Shown in pieces: positions 45,042-54,733 of a DNA stretch of 64,000 nucleotides. A program made the position numbers and the translations under genes. The notes under the pieces are model-generated. The model saw nothing but the letters and a program-made list of their open reading frames with translations. It was not told where the DNA came from and did no database searches. Positions within the stretch are counted from its first letter, which is position 1. Each line of letters opens with the position of its first letter. Source of the stretch: Clostridiaceae bacterium (GTDB lineage Bacteria > Bacillota > Clostridia > Oscillospirales > Acutalibacteraceae). The stretch spans positions 1 to 64,000 of the forward strand of contig CAJGBV010000001.1 of assembly GCA_904501755.1 (NCBI GenBank), written 5' to 3'.

Positions 45042-45070
45042 ATAATATCACAACTATTTAAAAAAATCAA
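45042..45070 (-). promoter_or_regulatory. Promoter of secG
   Basis: On the minus strand TTGATT (45065-45070), a 17-base spacer and TATTAT (45042-45047); the SD AGGAGG follows. Confidence 0.65.
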
Positions 45071-45081
45071 GTATTTTTATT

Positions 45082-45462
45082 TTATTCTTTACTGCCACAG
45101 CTATGACAGCTTTTATAAAGCTTGGAAACATCAAGTTTTCTTAAATTTTTATCCGCTATAAACTCAAGCTTTTCAAAAATTTCTTCAGGAGCATTTTCGC
45201 TGTAATGAACAGCTATCACATTTGCACAAACCGCATTATGTATTGCACTCCTGAGTATTCCGTCTGCAAGTGAAAGATTGTTTTTTGGCTCTATTTCAAG
45301 TATTGTCATTTGCTTTTCATCAAGAAAATAAAGACAATATCCCAAAGTTTCCCCATCGCATCCGGCAATTACACAACCCGAATTTTCATTATAATCAAGA
45401 TTTGCCTTTTTAAAAAGCGATTTAATTTCTTCCTTGTCCTTAGAGGGCAGAACGCTAATCAT
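45082..45462 (-). CDS. Small GNAT-like protein, unknown function
   Basis: 126 residues. The layout (ETLGYCLYFLDEKQMTILEIEP, then ADGILRSAIHNAVC, then FEKLEFI) looks like a shortened acetyltransferase fold, but the acetyl-CoA loop is not clear, so activity is doubtful. The C-terminus has CHSCGSKE, a CxxC that could bind metal. Its ATG overlaps the end of rluB by 8 bases and has GGAGGG upstream. Confidence 0.6.
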   Translation of the reverse strand: MISVLPSKDKEEIKSLFKKANLDYNENSGCVIAGCDGETLGYCLYFLDEKQMTILEIEPKNNLSLADGILRSAIHNAVCANVIAVHYSENAPEEIFEKLEFIADKNLRKLDVSKLYKSCHSCGSKE

Positions 45463-46204
45463 TACCAGCACCCTCCTTGCTTTCGGAGATAGCAGTCAGT
45501 CGTTTCATTTCTCTTTCATTAAGGTCACGCCATTTTCCCTGTGGGAGCATACCCATTTTAACACCTGCTATTTCGGTACGCTTAAGACGAATAACACTAA
45601 GTCCTACAGCCTCGCACATTTTTCTTATCTGTCGGTTTCTACCTTCGTGTATAACGAAAATAAGCACAGTTCTGTCGCTTTTTCTTTCAGCCACAAAGCA
45701 TTCACAGGGCAGGGTTTTTCTGCCGTCGATTTCAACGCCGTCGCAAAGTTTTATAAGCTGCTCGTCATCCACCTCTCCCTTAACTGTGGTTCTGTAGGTT
45801 TTATTTACATGCTTTGACGGATGGGTGAGGTTGTTTGCAAATTCACCGTCATTGGTAAGAAACAGAAGTCCCTCGGAATCCTTATCAAGCCTTCCTACGG
45901 GAAACACCCTTACGCCAACATCTTTAACAAGATCGGTAACACATTTTCTGCCAAGCTCGTCCGAAACGGTGGTAACGAAACCTCTCGGCTTGTGAAGCAT
46001 TATATAAACCTTTTTATTAACAGGCACAACATTTTTACCGGATACCGTAACCTTATCTCTTACAGGGTCGACCTTATCACCAAGAGAGGCTATACGTCCA
46101 TTTACGCGCACCTTTTTGTTTTCAATTAGTTCTTCCGCTTTTCTTCTGGAAGCAATTCCGCACTCGGAAAGATGCTTTTGAAGACGGATTTTATTGTCTT
46201 TCAT
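45455..46204 (-). CDS. rluB: Pseudouridine synthase, RluB/RsuA family
   Basis: 249 residues with an N-terminal S4 RNA-binding domain (IRLQKHLSECGIASRRKAEE), and the catalytic Asp107 in GRLDKDSEGLLFLTNDG. It probably modifies uridine in 23S rRNA (helix 89 region), as RluB of Firmicutes placed next to scpA/scpB. It ends with a genuine TAG stop. The dacF-type gene precedes it by 10 bases. Confidence 0.93.
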   Translation of the reverse strand: MKDNKIRLQKHLSECGIASRRKAEELIENKKVRVNGRIASLGDKVDPVRDKVTVSGKNVVPVNKKVYIMLHKPRGFVTTVSDELGRKCVTDLVKDVGVRVFPVGRLDKDSEGLLFLTNDGEFANNLTHPSKHVNKTYRTTVKGEVDDEQLIKLCDGVEIDGRKTLPCECFVAERKSDRTVLIFVIHEGRNRQIRKMCEAVGLSVIRLKRTEIAGVKMGMLPQGKWRDLNEREMKRLTAISESKEGAGND

Positions 46205-46214
46205 AATTACTCCT

Positions 46215-47321
46215 TTATATGTATCTGAGCATTTTTTTTAATGCCGAAAAAATTCTGATTAGTAAGCTTGATTCTTCACATTCTTTTACAGACTGCTCTG
46301 CATAAAGGGTCTGAACAGCAACGATAAAATCACCGCTTTTATATTCAATATAACCTATCTTATCGCCCTCATTTACAGGTGCGAACAAAAAAGGATATAT
46401 ATGTTCCTTGGCCGTTACGGTTTCGCCCTTTACAGTTCTGAACTGTATACTCTGACTTTTTGCTGTAACGTACTGACATTCTCCCGAAAAAATCGGTACA
46501 GCGTACCGATTTTCATCAAAAGCAAATATTTCCTCATCCAATTGAGAAAAACCGTAATCAAGCATATTTATATGGTCGTTCCAGTCATTACCATCATTAA
46601 GAGTAACGGCTATAACAAGACCGCCATTTTTCTGTGCTGCTGAAACAAGACACCGTCCCGACTTTTTTGTAAAACCTGTTTTTACACCTACCGCACCTTC
46701 ATACAGGTTTAAAAGCTTATTATGGTTATTAAGGGTTATCTTCTTACCAAAGCAATCAAGGGTTATTCTCTTTGTTTTACAGGCCTCATAAAACACACTG
46801 TTAACAAGTGCATAACGGGCAAGGTTTGCTAAATCATAGCTTGTGGTGTAGTGGGTATCTCCGTCAAGTCCCGACGGAGTATTAAAATGGGTGTTTTCAA
46901 GACCTAACTCTTGCGCTTTTTTGTTCATCAGATAAACGAAATTTTCAACACTGCCGCCAACTGCAATAGCCGCGGCGGTTGCCGCATCATTGCCCGAAGA
47001 AAGCATCATTCCGTAAAGCAAGTCCTTGCCTGTTACCCTCATTCCAACCTGAAGTCCCATAGACGAGCCTTCAATATACACCATTTCAGGAGTTACTGTT
47101 ATCACCTGACTAAGCTTATCGCTTTCACAAAGAAGTAACGCTGTCATTATTTTGGTGGTACTTGCCATAGATAGCCTTGTGCTCTGATTTTTAGAAAAAA
47201 TCACCTTTCCGCTTACTCCATCCATAAGGGTAGCCGCCGAAGCGGACACCGACAAAGCCGAGGCAGGAAAAGAATTTATAAGCAAAAGAAAGCAAAGCAG
47301 AAAAAAGAAAATCCGTTTCAT
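46215..47321 (-). CDS. D-alanyl-D-alanine carboxypeptidase (DacF/PBP5 type)
   Basis: A penicillin-binding peptidase trimming peptidoglycan pentapeptides. 368 residues with a signal peptide (1-22, cut after ASA), the active-site SxxK at Ser54-Lys57 (STTK), SGN (LSSGNDAA) and KTG (VKTGFTKKSGR). The C-terminal domain ends in a short amphipathic/basic helix. In sporeformers such enzymes next to spore genes shape the cortex. The start was moved three codons in, where GGAG is well spaced. Confidence 0.93.
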   Translation of the reverse strand: MKRIFFFLLCFLLLINSFPASALSVSASAATLMDGVSGKVIFSKNQSTRLSMASTTKIMTALLLCESDKLSQVITVTPEMVYIEGSSMGLQVGMRVTGKDLLYGMMLSSGNDAATAAAIAVGGSVENFVYLMNKKAQELGLENTHFNTPSGLDGDTHYTTSYDLANLARYALVNSVFYEACKTKRITLDCFGKKITLNNHNKLLNLYEGAVGVKTGFTKKSGRCLVSAAQKNGGLVIAVTLNDGNDWNDHINMLDYGFSQLDEEIFAFDENRYAVPIFSGECQYVTAKSQSIQFRTVKGETVTAKEHIYPFLFAPVNEGDKIGYIEYKSGDFIVAVQTLYAEQSVKECEESSLLIRIFSALKKMLRYI

Positions 47322-47377
47322 AAGCACCACTCCCCTTTTAATATATTTATTAAAAAGCGAGCAGTTCTATTACATTT

Positions 47378-47743
47378 TTACTCTTTAGCAGTAAATGCAT
47401 CCTTTACCTTATCAATTATCTCAGGAGCAGCCGCAATGGCTCTGTCCACAGCCGTAGACTCACTGGATACAGGTATCATTCTGATACTGTCCCCTTTTAC
47501 ACTCAAAAAACCCACGGGAGAAATAGTAACTCCGGCACCGCTGGCGCCGCCGAAAACCTCCTGCTGTGTCTTTGTAGGAAAATCACTTCCGCCTGTTGCA
47601 AGGCCAAAAGCTACCTTTGATACGGGAATAAGGGTAAGCTCACCGAGAACGATAGGGGTACCGATAACTACATCTGCATCCACCATTGTACGAAGCTTAT
47701 CCATTGAAGTATCCATTATTCCTCTTAATTTTTGTTCACTCAT
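47378..47743 (-). CDS. ytfJ: GerW family sporulation protein (YtfJ)
   Basis: 121 residues of the GerW/YtfJ family: LRTMVDADVVIGTPI, then a Gly-rich middle (GGASGAGVTISPVGFLSV). It is made in the forespore in Bacillus and is linked to germination; the biochemical function is not known. It sits between scpB and a dacF-type gene. Confidence 0.9.
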   Translation of the reverse strand: MSEQKLRGIMDTSMDKLRTMVDADVVIGTPIVLGELTLIPVSKVAFGLATGGSDFPTKTQQEVFGGASGAGVTISPVGFLSVKGDSIRMIPVSSESTAVDRAIAAAPEIIDKVKDAFTAKE

Positions 47744-47790
47744 ATTTCACACACCTTAAATATAAGATAGTTTTTTCAAAATTTTCCTTT

Positions 47791-48375
47791 TTATTCCTCT
47801 TCCTCAATAACATCCATTGCCGAAAGCTGTTCACCCATATCTGAGCGTGCTGCTTCTTCATCATGAGGAAGTGGCGGAAGCTCACTTAAATCCGAAATAC
47901 CGAAGCAACGAAGGAAGTTTTTGGTTGTACCATAAAGAAGAGGTTTACCGGGCAGTTCAAGACGTCCCCTCTCCTCCAAAAGTCCTTTTTCTATAAGGGT
48001 AGTAACGGTACTGGAGCAATCCACTCCTCTCACCTGTTCGATAAATGACTTTGTTACGGGCTGATTATATGCAACCACAGACAGAACCTCAAAAGCCGCC
48101 TGTGAGAGTGGTGTTTTCCTGTGCATATCAGCCATTTTTCTGATATATTCACCATATTCGCTTCTTGTACAAAGCTGGTAAGCATTTTCAAGCTTAACAA
48201 GCTCAATACCCGAACCGCTTTTATTAAGACGGTCTTTGATTTCCTGTGTTATATCATTTATTTCATCAATACCTAAATCAAAAATAGCACTTAATCGGTC
48301 TATACTTACAGGCTCTCCGCTTGCAAACAATACCGCTTCAAAAGCGGGGATAAACCTTAATATTTCCTTGTTCAT
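47791..48375 (-). CDS. scpB: Segregation and condensation protein B
   Basis: 194 residues; the kleisin-associated ScpB with two winged helices (PAFEAVLFASGEPVS, then YNQPVTKSFIEQVRGVDCS and GRLELPGKPLLYGTT). It forms the SMC-ScpAB condensin. The start overlaps scpA by 4 bases (ATGA). An acidic C-terminus (EEE) follows the second domain. Confidence 0.96.
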   Translation of the reverse strand: MNKEILRFIPAFEAVLFASGEPVSIDRLSAIFDLGIDEINDITQEIKDRLNKSGSGIELVKLENAYQLCTRSEYGEYIRKMADMHRKTPLSQAAFEVLSVVAYNQPVTKSFIEQVRGVDCSSTVTTLIEKGLLEERGRLELPGKPLLYGTTKNFLRCFGISDLSELPPLPHDEEAARSDMGEQLSAMDVIEEEE

Positions 48376-49088
48376 TGTTTTTTCTCCTTAATCAGAGTAA
48401 TTTCTGCAGAGCTTGCATCCCCTGAAATTTTTACACGGTTTGCTTTGCAAAGCTCAAGCACTGCAAGAAATGTAGCTACCAGCTCAGATCGGCTTTTTGC
48501 ACCGCTATACAGACTTGAAAGCTTTTTGGTTCCGCCTTTAAACAGATTACGCATAACATAAACTATTTTAGAAGAAACCGAAACGATTTTCTTAGCCACA
48601 ATTTTAGTAAAGGGAGCTGTAGAGGGGGGAAGTCTTCTCTTGCCTCTGCCTGCAGCAGCAAGATATGCCTCATAAATCAGCCCTGCATCGTGAAGCAGTG
48701 TATAAGTTTTATCAAGCTCTATCTGGTCTGCCTTTTTAACAAATCGGTCAATATCATTACTCATAACATTAAGCTTAGAAGCAATTTCTCTGCAAAGCTG
48801 ATACTCGAGCAATTCCCCGGTTAGTTCCTGTTTTAACTCCTCAACCTCTTCGTGTTTTGGAAGCAGACTTACCGTTTTAATGTAAATAAGGCGGGATGCC
48901 ATAGCAAGAAAATCACTTGCTATGTCCATATCATCAATTTGCATCTTTTCTATCTGTTCAAGATACTGGTCAATAAGAACAGTAAGCTGAATATCGTAAA
49001 TATTAAGTTTGTTTTTTGCAATAAGCTGCAAAAGCAGGTCAAGTGGACCTTCAAAGTCCTCAATTTTATAAGAAAGTACAGTTTCCAT
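48372..49088 (-). CDS. scpA: Segregation and condensation protein A
   Basis: 238 residues, the kleisin subunit of the SMC complex. The N-terminal hallmark YKIEDFEGPLDLLLQLIAKNK and the central segment MASRLIYIKTVSLLP are present. The ATG (METVLSYK) was chosen since it matches the family start; a TTG five codons earlier lies within the end of the M50 gene. The site upstream is weak, so coupling is likely. Confidence 0.95.
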   Translation of the reverse strand: METVLSYKIEDFEGPLDLLLQLIAKNKLNIYDIQLTVLIDQYLEQIEKMQIDDMDIASDFLAMASRLIYIKTVSLLPKHEEVEELKQELTGELLEYQLCREIASKLNVMSNDIDRFVKKADQIELDKTYTLLHDAGLIYEAYLAAAGRGKRRLPPSTAPFTKIVAKKIVSVSSKIVYVMRNLFKGGTKKLSSLYSGAKSRSELVATFLAVLELCKANRVKISGDASSAEITLIKEKKQ

Positions 49089-49092
49089 AGTC

Positions 49093-49761
49093 TTAAAATC
49101 CAAATACCAGTCTGGGTATAAATGTAACTACATTTATAAGAAGACCCGAAATAAAGTTTATAGGAGCATCAAGTATTCCTAAATATACAATAAGAATAAG
49201 CGCAAAGCTTATATATCTTTCATACTGTATTACACGCCAGTATATTCTGTCAGGCAAAAGTGAGCCAAGTACCTTCCAGCCATCAAGTGGAGGTATTGGA
49301 AGAATGTTGAACACCGCAAGACCAATATTAATACTAACATAATAAGAAAAAAACATTGCAACATAACCCGCAACCGTATTTCCTGCGAAAAATCTTACAA
49401 TAGCATAAAAGAAAAAACTTGCTACGAAAGAAAGAAGAAGATTCATAACCGGCCCTGCAACAGCAGTAATTGCCATTCCCCGTTTTGCATTTTTAAAATA
49501 TCTGGGGCTTACCGGCACAGGTCTTGCCCAGCCGAAGCCGAAAAGAATAATGGCGAGAGCTCCGAAATAATCAATATGGGCAAAGGGGTTTACTGTAAGC
49601 CTTCTTTGATAACGTGCAGTTTTGTCACCGAGTCTATCTGCAACGAAAGCGTGGGCAAATTCATGAAAAGGAAGTGTCAGAAATATAACCACAAGCGCCG
49701 ATAAAATATAAATAACTGCATCGGTAAAATCAACTCTACCCTGTAATAAACCTATTAACAA
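49093..49761 (-). CDS. Site-2 protease family (M50) membrane metalloprotease, YwhC-type
   Basis: 222 residues with about five hydrophobic helices. The zinc motif HEFAH (33-37) in the first helix, then NPFAHIDYFG, and the second metal region NILPIPPLDGWKV. This class of small M50 protease is a regular neighbour of scpA-scpB in Firmicutes. It likely cuts membrane-embedded substrates, none known. The start is TTG with GGAG eight bases upstream; a GTG three codons earlier overlaps that site. Confidence 0.9.
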   Translation of the reverse strand: MLIGLLQGRVDFTDAVIYILSALVVIFLTLPFHEFAHAFVADRLGDKTARYQRRLTVNPFAHIDYFGALAIILFGFGWARPVPVSPRYFKNAKRGMAITAVAGPVMNLLLSFVASFFFYAIVRFFAGNTVAGYVAMFFSYYVSINIGLAVFNILPIPPLDGWKVLGSLLPDRIYWRVIQYERYISFALILIVYLGILDAPINFISGLLINVVTFIPRLVFGF

Positions 49762-49788
49762 GCATACCACTCCAATCTAATTAGTATT

Positions 49789-49817
49789 ATTATATAACAA
49801 ATAACTGCATATTTCAA
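49789..49817 (-). promoter_or_regulatory. Promoter of the M50-scpA-scpB-gerW-dacF-rluB operon
   Basis: On the minus strand TTGAAA (49812-49817), a 17-base spacer and TATAAT (49789-49794). No terminator is apparent until after the GNAT-like gene at 45082. Confidence 0.7.
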
Positions 49818-49833
49818 GTATAATAAATTAATG

Positions 49834-49862
49834 TTGCAGTTATTAAAAATATGTGTTAATAT
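49834..49862 (+). promoter_or_regulatory. Promoter of murI-DUF1934-argS
   Basis: TTGCAG (49834-49839), a 17-base spacer and TAATAT (49857-49862), back-to-back with the leftward promoter at 49789-49817. Confidence 0.6.
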
Positions 49863-49911
49863 ATTATAGATAGTGTTCTGACCTATTAAAATTTGCAAAA
49901 GGGGGAATATT

Positions 49912-50730
49912 ATGGCAGATAACCGTCCAATAGGTGTTTTCGATTCAGGACTGGGCGGACTCACCGTAGTTAAAGAGCTTGTAAAACAGCTTGGTAACGA
50001 AAACATAGTTTATTTCGGTGATACCGACCGTGTGCCCTACGGCACAAAAAGTAACGAAACAATCAAAAAGTTTGCCCGTCAGGATGAGGCTTTTTTACTT
50101 TCAAAGGATGTAAAGCTTATCGTTGCCGCCTGTGGAACAGTCAGTTCTGTAGCCGGAGATACTGCAGATGAACTCCCTGTCCCTTTTATAGAGGTTGTTT
50201 CACACGCCTGTAAAGCAGCAGTAAACGCTACTAAGAACGGCAAAATCGGTGTTATCGGTACCTCTGCCACAATAAACAGTGACGAGCACCGAAAACAAAT
50301 CCTCTCACTTTCTCCCGAAAGTCAGGTCATTTGCCAGAGTTGTACTTTGTTTGTTCCTTTGGTTGAATCAGGCTGGATAGATGAAAATGATGTGGTTGTT
50401 TATGAAACTGTAAAAAAATACCTTGCCCCTATGATCGAGGCCGGTGTTGATACTCTTATTCTTGGTTGCACCCACTATCCTATACTTTCCTCTGCAATTA
50501 AAAAGGTTATGGGTGAAAATGTAAGTCTGATTAATGCAGGTACCGCTACTGCACAGGCAGTAAAGGAGCTTCTTGAAAGTCAGGGTATGCTCAGTACCAA
50601 CACACAAAAGGGTAAAATTTCTTATTTTGTCAGTGATATAACCCCCTCGTTTTCTTCAATCGCTTCCCTTCTTCTCGGACAAGATGTTTCGGAAAATAAA
50701 GTAACACAGGTGGATATAAACAGCTTATGA
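49912..50730 (+). CDS. murI: Glutamate racemase
   Basis: Supplies D-glutamate for peptidoglycan. 272 residues: IGVFDSGLGGLTVVKEL, first catalytic Cys74 in AACGTVSS, and second Cys in LGCTHYP. The residue after Cys74 is Gly where most racemases have Asn (ACNT), a variant of unclear effect. GGGGGA precedes the ATG. It overlaps the next gene by 4 bases. Confidence 0.95.
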   Translation: MADNRPIGVFDSGLGGLTVVKELVKQLGNENIVYFGDTDRVPYGTKSNETIKKFARQDEAFLLSKDVKLIVAACGTVSSVAGDTADELPVPFIEVVSHACKAAVNATKNGKIGVIGTSATINSDEHRKQILSLSPESQVICQSCTLFVPLVESGWIDENDVVVYETVKKYLAPMIEAGVDTLILGCTHYPILSSAIKKVMGENVSLINAGTATAQAVKELLESQGMLSTNTQKGKISYFVSDITPSFSSIASLLLGQDVSENKVTQVDINSL

Positions 50731-51140
50731 CAAACGCTTTAATAACAGTAAAGGGCTATCAGTATATAAACGGCCAAGAGGATGTTATTGAGCTTACCGC
50801 AAAGGGAATGTTTGCCCTTAAAGACGGCAAATATTATATAAGATATAATGAGTCTGATGAAAGCGGCGGACAAACCGATACCCTTATAAAAGTCGATAAC
50901 AGTCAAGTGCTCCTACAAAAAAGCGGTGTGACCGAAAGTCGTATGGTTATAGAAGAGGGAAAACAGTTCACCTGTCTTTACAAAACTTCGGGTACAGGCT
51001 TGATGCTTGATATTAAGGGAGAAAAAATCAACAACAAGCTATCCTGCTTTGGTGGAACATTAACCCTTGAATATTCAATTTCTAACAGCAATATACTACT
51101 TAGTCAGAACAAAACAGAAATTACCGTAAAAGAGGTTTGA
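50727..51140 (+). CDS. DUF1934 protein (YwiB-like)
   Basis: 137 residues, predicted as an eight-stranded lipocalin-like barrel (ITVKGYQYINGQEDVIELTAKGMF, KYYIRYNES, MLDIKGEKI). DUF1934 genes are repeatedly found before argS in Firmicutes, as ywiB is in Bacillus; the function is unknown. Its ATG overlaps the murI stop, and argS follows after 4 bases. Confidence 0.88.
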   Translation: MTNALITVKGYQYINGQEDVIELTAKGMFALKDGKYYIRYNESDESGGQTDTLIKVDNSQVLLQKSGVTESRMVIEEGKQFTCLYKTSGTGLMLDIKGEKINNKLSCFGGTLTLEYSISNSNILLSQNKTEITVKEV

Positions 51141-51144
51141 AAAT

Positions 51145-52830
51145 ATGTCACTTTTAGTGAATACAGCAAAAAATCAAATTAAAGAATTAATAAACTGCGC
51201 AGCAAAAAAAGCTATGGCAGAAAACATTTTGTGCGAGGCAGAGCTTCCCGATTTTAACATCGAGGTCCCCTCTGACACAAAGCACGGCGATTATGCTGTC
51301 AATGCCGCACTTGTTTGGGCAAAAGCATTCAGAAGCGCACCAAGAAAAATCGCCGAAACTCTTATGGATAAGGCGGATTTAGAGGGTACCTATATCGACC
51401 GTTTTGAAATCGCAGGTCCCGGATTTATCAACTTCTTTTTAAGTGATAAATACTATGCCGACATTTTATCCGACATTGACACTAAAAAAGAAAAATACGG
51501 TGAGAGTGGATATGGAGAAAACAAAAAGGTTCTTGTAGAATTTGTTTCGGCTAATCCCACAGGCCCTATGCACATAGGTAATGCCAGAGGCGGCGCACTT
51601 GGCGACTGCCTTGCGGCTGTTATGGAAAAATCGGGTTACTATGTTGAAAGAGAGTTCTATATTAACGATGCAGGTAATCAGATAAACAAATTCGGTCTTT
51701 CCCTGTCGCTTCGTTATCAGCAGCTCTTTGACGACAGCGTAGAAATGCCCGAGGACTCCTATCACGGCGCAGATATAATTGCTCACGCAAAGGCATTTTC
51801 CGATATTCACGGCGATAAATTTATTAGTGTAAGCGAAGAAGAAAGAAGAAAGGCTCTTGTTGAGTTTGCTCTGCCTAAAAACATTCAGGGACTTCACGAT
51901 GACCTTTTAAAGTATAGAATTGAGTATAACACCTGGTTCAAAGAAAGCTCACTTCACGCAAGCGGAGAGGCTATGCGAATTATCGAACTGCTTAAAGAAA
52001 GCGGACACACATATATAGAAGAGGATGCACTCTGGTTTAAGGGTGAAGACTTCGGAAGTGATAATTTTGTTCTTATTCGTTCCAATGGTGTTCCTACCTA
52101 TATTGTACCTGATATAGCATATCACTATAATAAGCTTGTCACCCGCGGTTTTGACAAGGCTATTGATATTTTAGGTGCTGACCATCACGGCTATGTTCCT
52201 CGTCTTAAAGGAGCTCTAACCGCTTTAGGAATTGACAGCACAAGACTTGATGTTGTTCTTATGCAGATGGTTCGTCTTGTAAAGGACGGCGAAATCATAA
52301 AAGCAAGTAAGAGAAGCGGTAAGGCTATTACCCTTGTAACACTTCTTGAAGAGGTTCCCATTGATGCGGCTCGTTTCTTCTTTAATCTTAGAGAGCCTAA
52401 CTCACATTTTGACTTTGATTTAGACCTTGCTATAGAGGAATCAAACAAAAATCCTGTTTATTATGTTCAGTATGCCCATGCAAGAATTTGCAGTATTATA
52501 AGAAACCTTGCAAATGACGGTATAACCCAGCGCAAGTGCAGTGCTGAAGAACTTATGAAGCTTAACACTCCTGAAGAAAGAGAGCTTACAGTTCACCTTG
52601 CCGCCTATACCGATGAAATTATCAACGCTGCAAAAGCCTATGACCCTGCAAAGATTACACACTATGTAGAAGACCTTGCAACTAAATTCCATAAATTCTA
52701 TAATTCCTGCAGAGTTAAAGGCGAGGACGAAGGACTTATGCAAGCCCGTCTTACCCTTTGTACTGATACAGCTATAGTTATCAAGAATGTTCTTGATTTA
52801 CTTAAAATTGATGCACCTGAGATGATGTGA
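51145..52830 (+). CDS. argS: Arginine--tRNA ligase
   Basis: 561 residues, class I synthetase. N-terminal Add1 domain (DTKHGDYAVNAAL), HIGN at 143-146 (ANPTGPMHIGNARGG), a degenerate KMSKS region (IKASKRSGKAITL), and the DALR anticodon-binding domain ending LLKIDAPEMM. GAGG upstream. Last gene of its operon. Confidence 0.98.
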   Translation: MSLLVNTAKNQIKELINCAAKKAMAENILCEAELPDFNIEVPSDTKHGDYAVNAALVWAKAFRSAPRKIAETLMDKADLEGTYIDRFEIAGPGFINFFLSDKYYADILSDIDTKKEKYGESGYGENKKVLVEFVSANPTGPMHIGNARGGALGDCLAAVMEKSGYYVEREFYINDAGNQINKFGLSLSLRYQQLFDDSVEMPEDSYHGADIIAHAKAFSDIHGDKFISVSEEERRKALVEFALPKNIQGLHDDLLKYRIEYNTWFKESSLHASGEAMRIIELLKESGHTYIEEDALWFKGEDFGSDNFVLIRSNGVPTYIVPDIAYHYNKLVTRGFDKAIDILGADHHGYVPRLKGALTALGIDSTRLDVVLMQMVRLVKDGEIIKASKRSGKAITLVTLLEEVPIDAARFFFNLREPNSHFDFDLDLAIEESNKNPVYYVQYAHARICSIIRNLANDGITQRKCSAEELMKLNTPEERELTVHLAAYTDEIINAAKAYDPAKITHYVEDLATKFHKFYNSCRVKGEDEGLMQARLTLCTDTAIVIKNVLDLLKIDAPEMM

Positions 52831-52905
52831 AGTGACAAACCAAAGGGGATTGTCAGTTAAGCTAAATTCGCTAACGCGAGATAAATGAAACCAAAAGTTT
52901 AATTA

Positions 52906-52942
52906 ACAAGCCTGACGTTCAATATCTGAACATCAGGCTTGT
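52906..52942 (+). terminator. Terminator of argS
   Basis: The stem ACAAGCCTGACGTTCA/TGAACATCAGGCTTGT (one mismatch) is followed by TTTTC. The preceding 75 bases hold a small inverted repeat TGACAA/TTGTCA right after the stop and no gene. Confidence 0.8.
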
Positions 52943-52957
52943 TTTCATTATACAAAA

Positions 52958-52984
52958 GCACTCGCAAGATTTTCTTGCGAGTGC
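52958..52984 (-). terminator. Terminator of rpsB-tsf
   Basis: The perfect 12-bp stem GCACTCGCAAGA/TCTTGCGAGTGC is followed on the minus strand by TTTTGTAT. Confidence 0.85.
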
Positions 52985-53002
52985 CATTTATTTAAGGTTT
53001 AA

Positions 53003-53914
53003 TTATTTTGCCATTGCAGCAACTTCAGCAGCGAAGTCGTCAACACGCTTTTCAATACCTTCGCCCTTTTCGAAACGAACGTAAGAAGCAATCTTAACAG
53101 GAGTGCCGATAGCCTTAGCTACACTCTCTACATACTTACCAACGGTAAGGTCACCATCGATAACATACTGCTGTTCAACAAGGCAGTTCTCCTTGTAGTA
53201 TTTGCCCATTTTACCCTCAACGATTTTACCAAGCACTGCTTCAGGCTTGTTAGCCATCTTGGGATCTTCCTTCATCTGAGCAACCATAATTGCCTTTTCT
53301 TTTTCAATTACATCAGCAGGAACACTTGCTTCATCAAGGAATAAGGGGTTCATAGCAGCAATCTGCATTGCAATGTTCTTACCACAAGCAACAAGTTCAG
53401 CATTGTCTGCTGCTGCATCGGTATCAAAGTTTACAAGAACACCGATTTTTCCGCCGCCGTGAATGTAAGATACAACCTTACCCTCATAACGAACGAAACG
53501 ACGAACCTTAATATTCTCACGAATAGCAAGGAATAATTCCTGTACCATTTCTTCAACGGTCTGTCCGTCCTTAGCTGTAGCAAGAAGAGCATCAAGGTCA
53601 GCAGGATTCTCGTCAGCTACGATTTCAGCAACCTTTGCAGCAAGAGCCTTAAAGCCGTCACCGTTAGCTACGAAGTCGGTCTCAGAGTTAAGCTCAACAA
53701 GTGCACCAACGCCGTTCTTTACAACAGCAGCAATGGTACCTTCAGCAGCAACTCTTGAAGACTTCTTAGCCTGAGAAGCAAGACCTTTTTCTCTTAAATA
53801 GTCAACAGCTGCATCCATATTTCCGTCACACTCAACGAGAGCCTTTTTGCAGTCCATCATACCGCAACCGGTTTTCTCACGAAGAGTCTGTACATCTTTA
53901 GCAGTAAAAGCCAT
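53003..53914 (-). CDS. tsf: Translation elongation factor Ts
   Basis: Nucleotide exchange factor for EF-Tu. 303 residues: VQTLREKTGCGMMDCKKAL at the N-terminus, the EF-Ts core with ELNSETDFVANGDGFKALA, and YIHGGGKIGVLVNFD. It follows rpsB by about 40 bases. Confidence 0.98.
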   Translation of the reverse strand: MAFTAKDVQTLREKTGCGMMDCKKALVECDGNMDAAVDYLREKGLASQAKKSSRVAAEGTIAAVVKNGVGALVELNSETDFVANGDGFKALAAKVAEIVADENPADLDALLATAKDGQTVEEMVQELFLAIRENIKVRRFVRYEGKVVSYIHGGGKIGVLVNFDTDAAADNAELVACGKNIAMQIAAMNPLFLDEASVPADVIEKEKAIMVAQMKEDPKMANKPEAVLGKIVEGKMGKYYKENCLVEQQYVIDGDLTVGKYVESVAKAIGTPVKIASYVRFEKGEGIEKRVDDFAAEVAAMAK

Positions 53915-53956
53915 AATACTTTTCCTCTTTTCTTAATATTTAGGTAGAGAGAATAA

Positions 53957-54733
53957 TTATTCTTCTACAGCTTCAGTTACTTCAGCAGCCTCTGCTACTT
54001 CTGCAACCTCTGCAGTTTCAGCCTCATCAGCTACAGCAGGAGTGCCCTGCTCACCCTGACGGCCTTCGATAATAGCGGCACCGATAGTTTCAGCAATAAG
54101 CTTTACAGCACGGATAGCGTCATCATTACCGGGGATAACTGCATCAATTTCATCAGGATCGCAGTTGGTGTCAACGATAGCGATGATCGGAATACCGAGC
54201 TTCTTAGCTTCAGCAACTGCAATTCTTTCTTTTCTGGGGTCAACAATGAAGAGAGCACCGGGGATCTTCTTCATATCCTTGATACCGCCGAGATATTTCT
54301 CAAGCTTTTCAATTTCAAGCTTTAAGCCAACGGTTTCTTTCTTGGGGAGAAGATCAAAAGTTCCGTCTTCTTCCATTTCACGAAGCTGCTTTAAACGAGC
54401 AATTCTCTTCTGGATAGTGCTGAAGTTAGTGAGCATACCGCCGAGCCAACGAGCGTTGATGTAAGGCATACCGCAATTTTCAGCCTCTTCCTTAACAGAA
54501 TCCTGAGCCTGCTTCTTGGTACCTACAAAAAGGATATCCTTGCCTTCAGCAGAAATGTCACGAGCGAAAAGATAAGCTTCGTTAAGCTTCTTTACGGTCT
54601 TCTGAAGGTCGATAATGTAAATACCGTTTCTTTCTGTGAAAATGTACTCAGCCATTTTCGGATTCCAGCGGCGAGTCTGATGTCCAAAATGAACACCGGC
54701 TTCGAGCAGCTGTTTCATAGATACTACTGCCAT
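53957..54733 (-). CDS. rpsB: 30S ribosomal protein S2, with Glu/Ala-rich tail
   Basis: 258 residues. [24 protein letters not shown] and the central [16 protein letters not shown]...RWLGGMLTN are typical of S2. After about residue 230 there is an acidic repeat tail ([17 protein letters not shown]) of the kind seen in several actinobacterial and clostridial S2 proteins. AGGAGG upstream. Confidence 0.98.
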   Translation of the reverse strand: MAVVSMKQLLEAGVHFGHQTRRWNPKMAEYIFTERNGIYIIDLQKTVKKLNEAYLFARDISAEGKDILFVGTKKQAQDSVKEEAENCGMPYINARWLGGMLTNFSTIQKRIARLKQLREMEEDGTFDLLPKKETVGLKLEIEKLEKYLGGIKDMKKIPGALFIVDPRKERIAVAEAKKLGIPIIAIVDTNCDPDEIDAVIPGNDDAIRAVKLIAETIGAAIIEGRQGEQGTPAVADEAETAEVAEVAEAAEVTEAVEE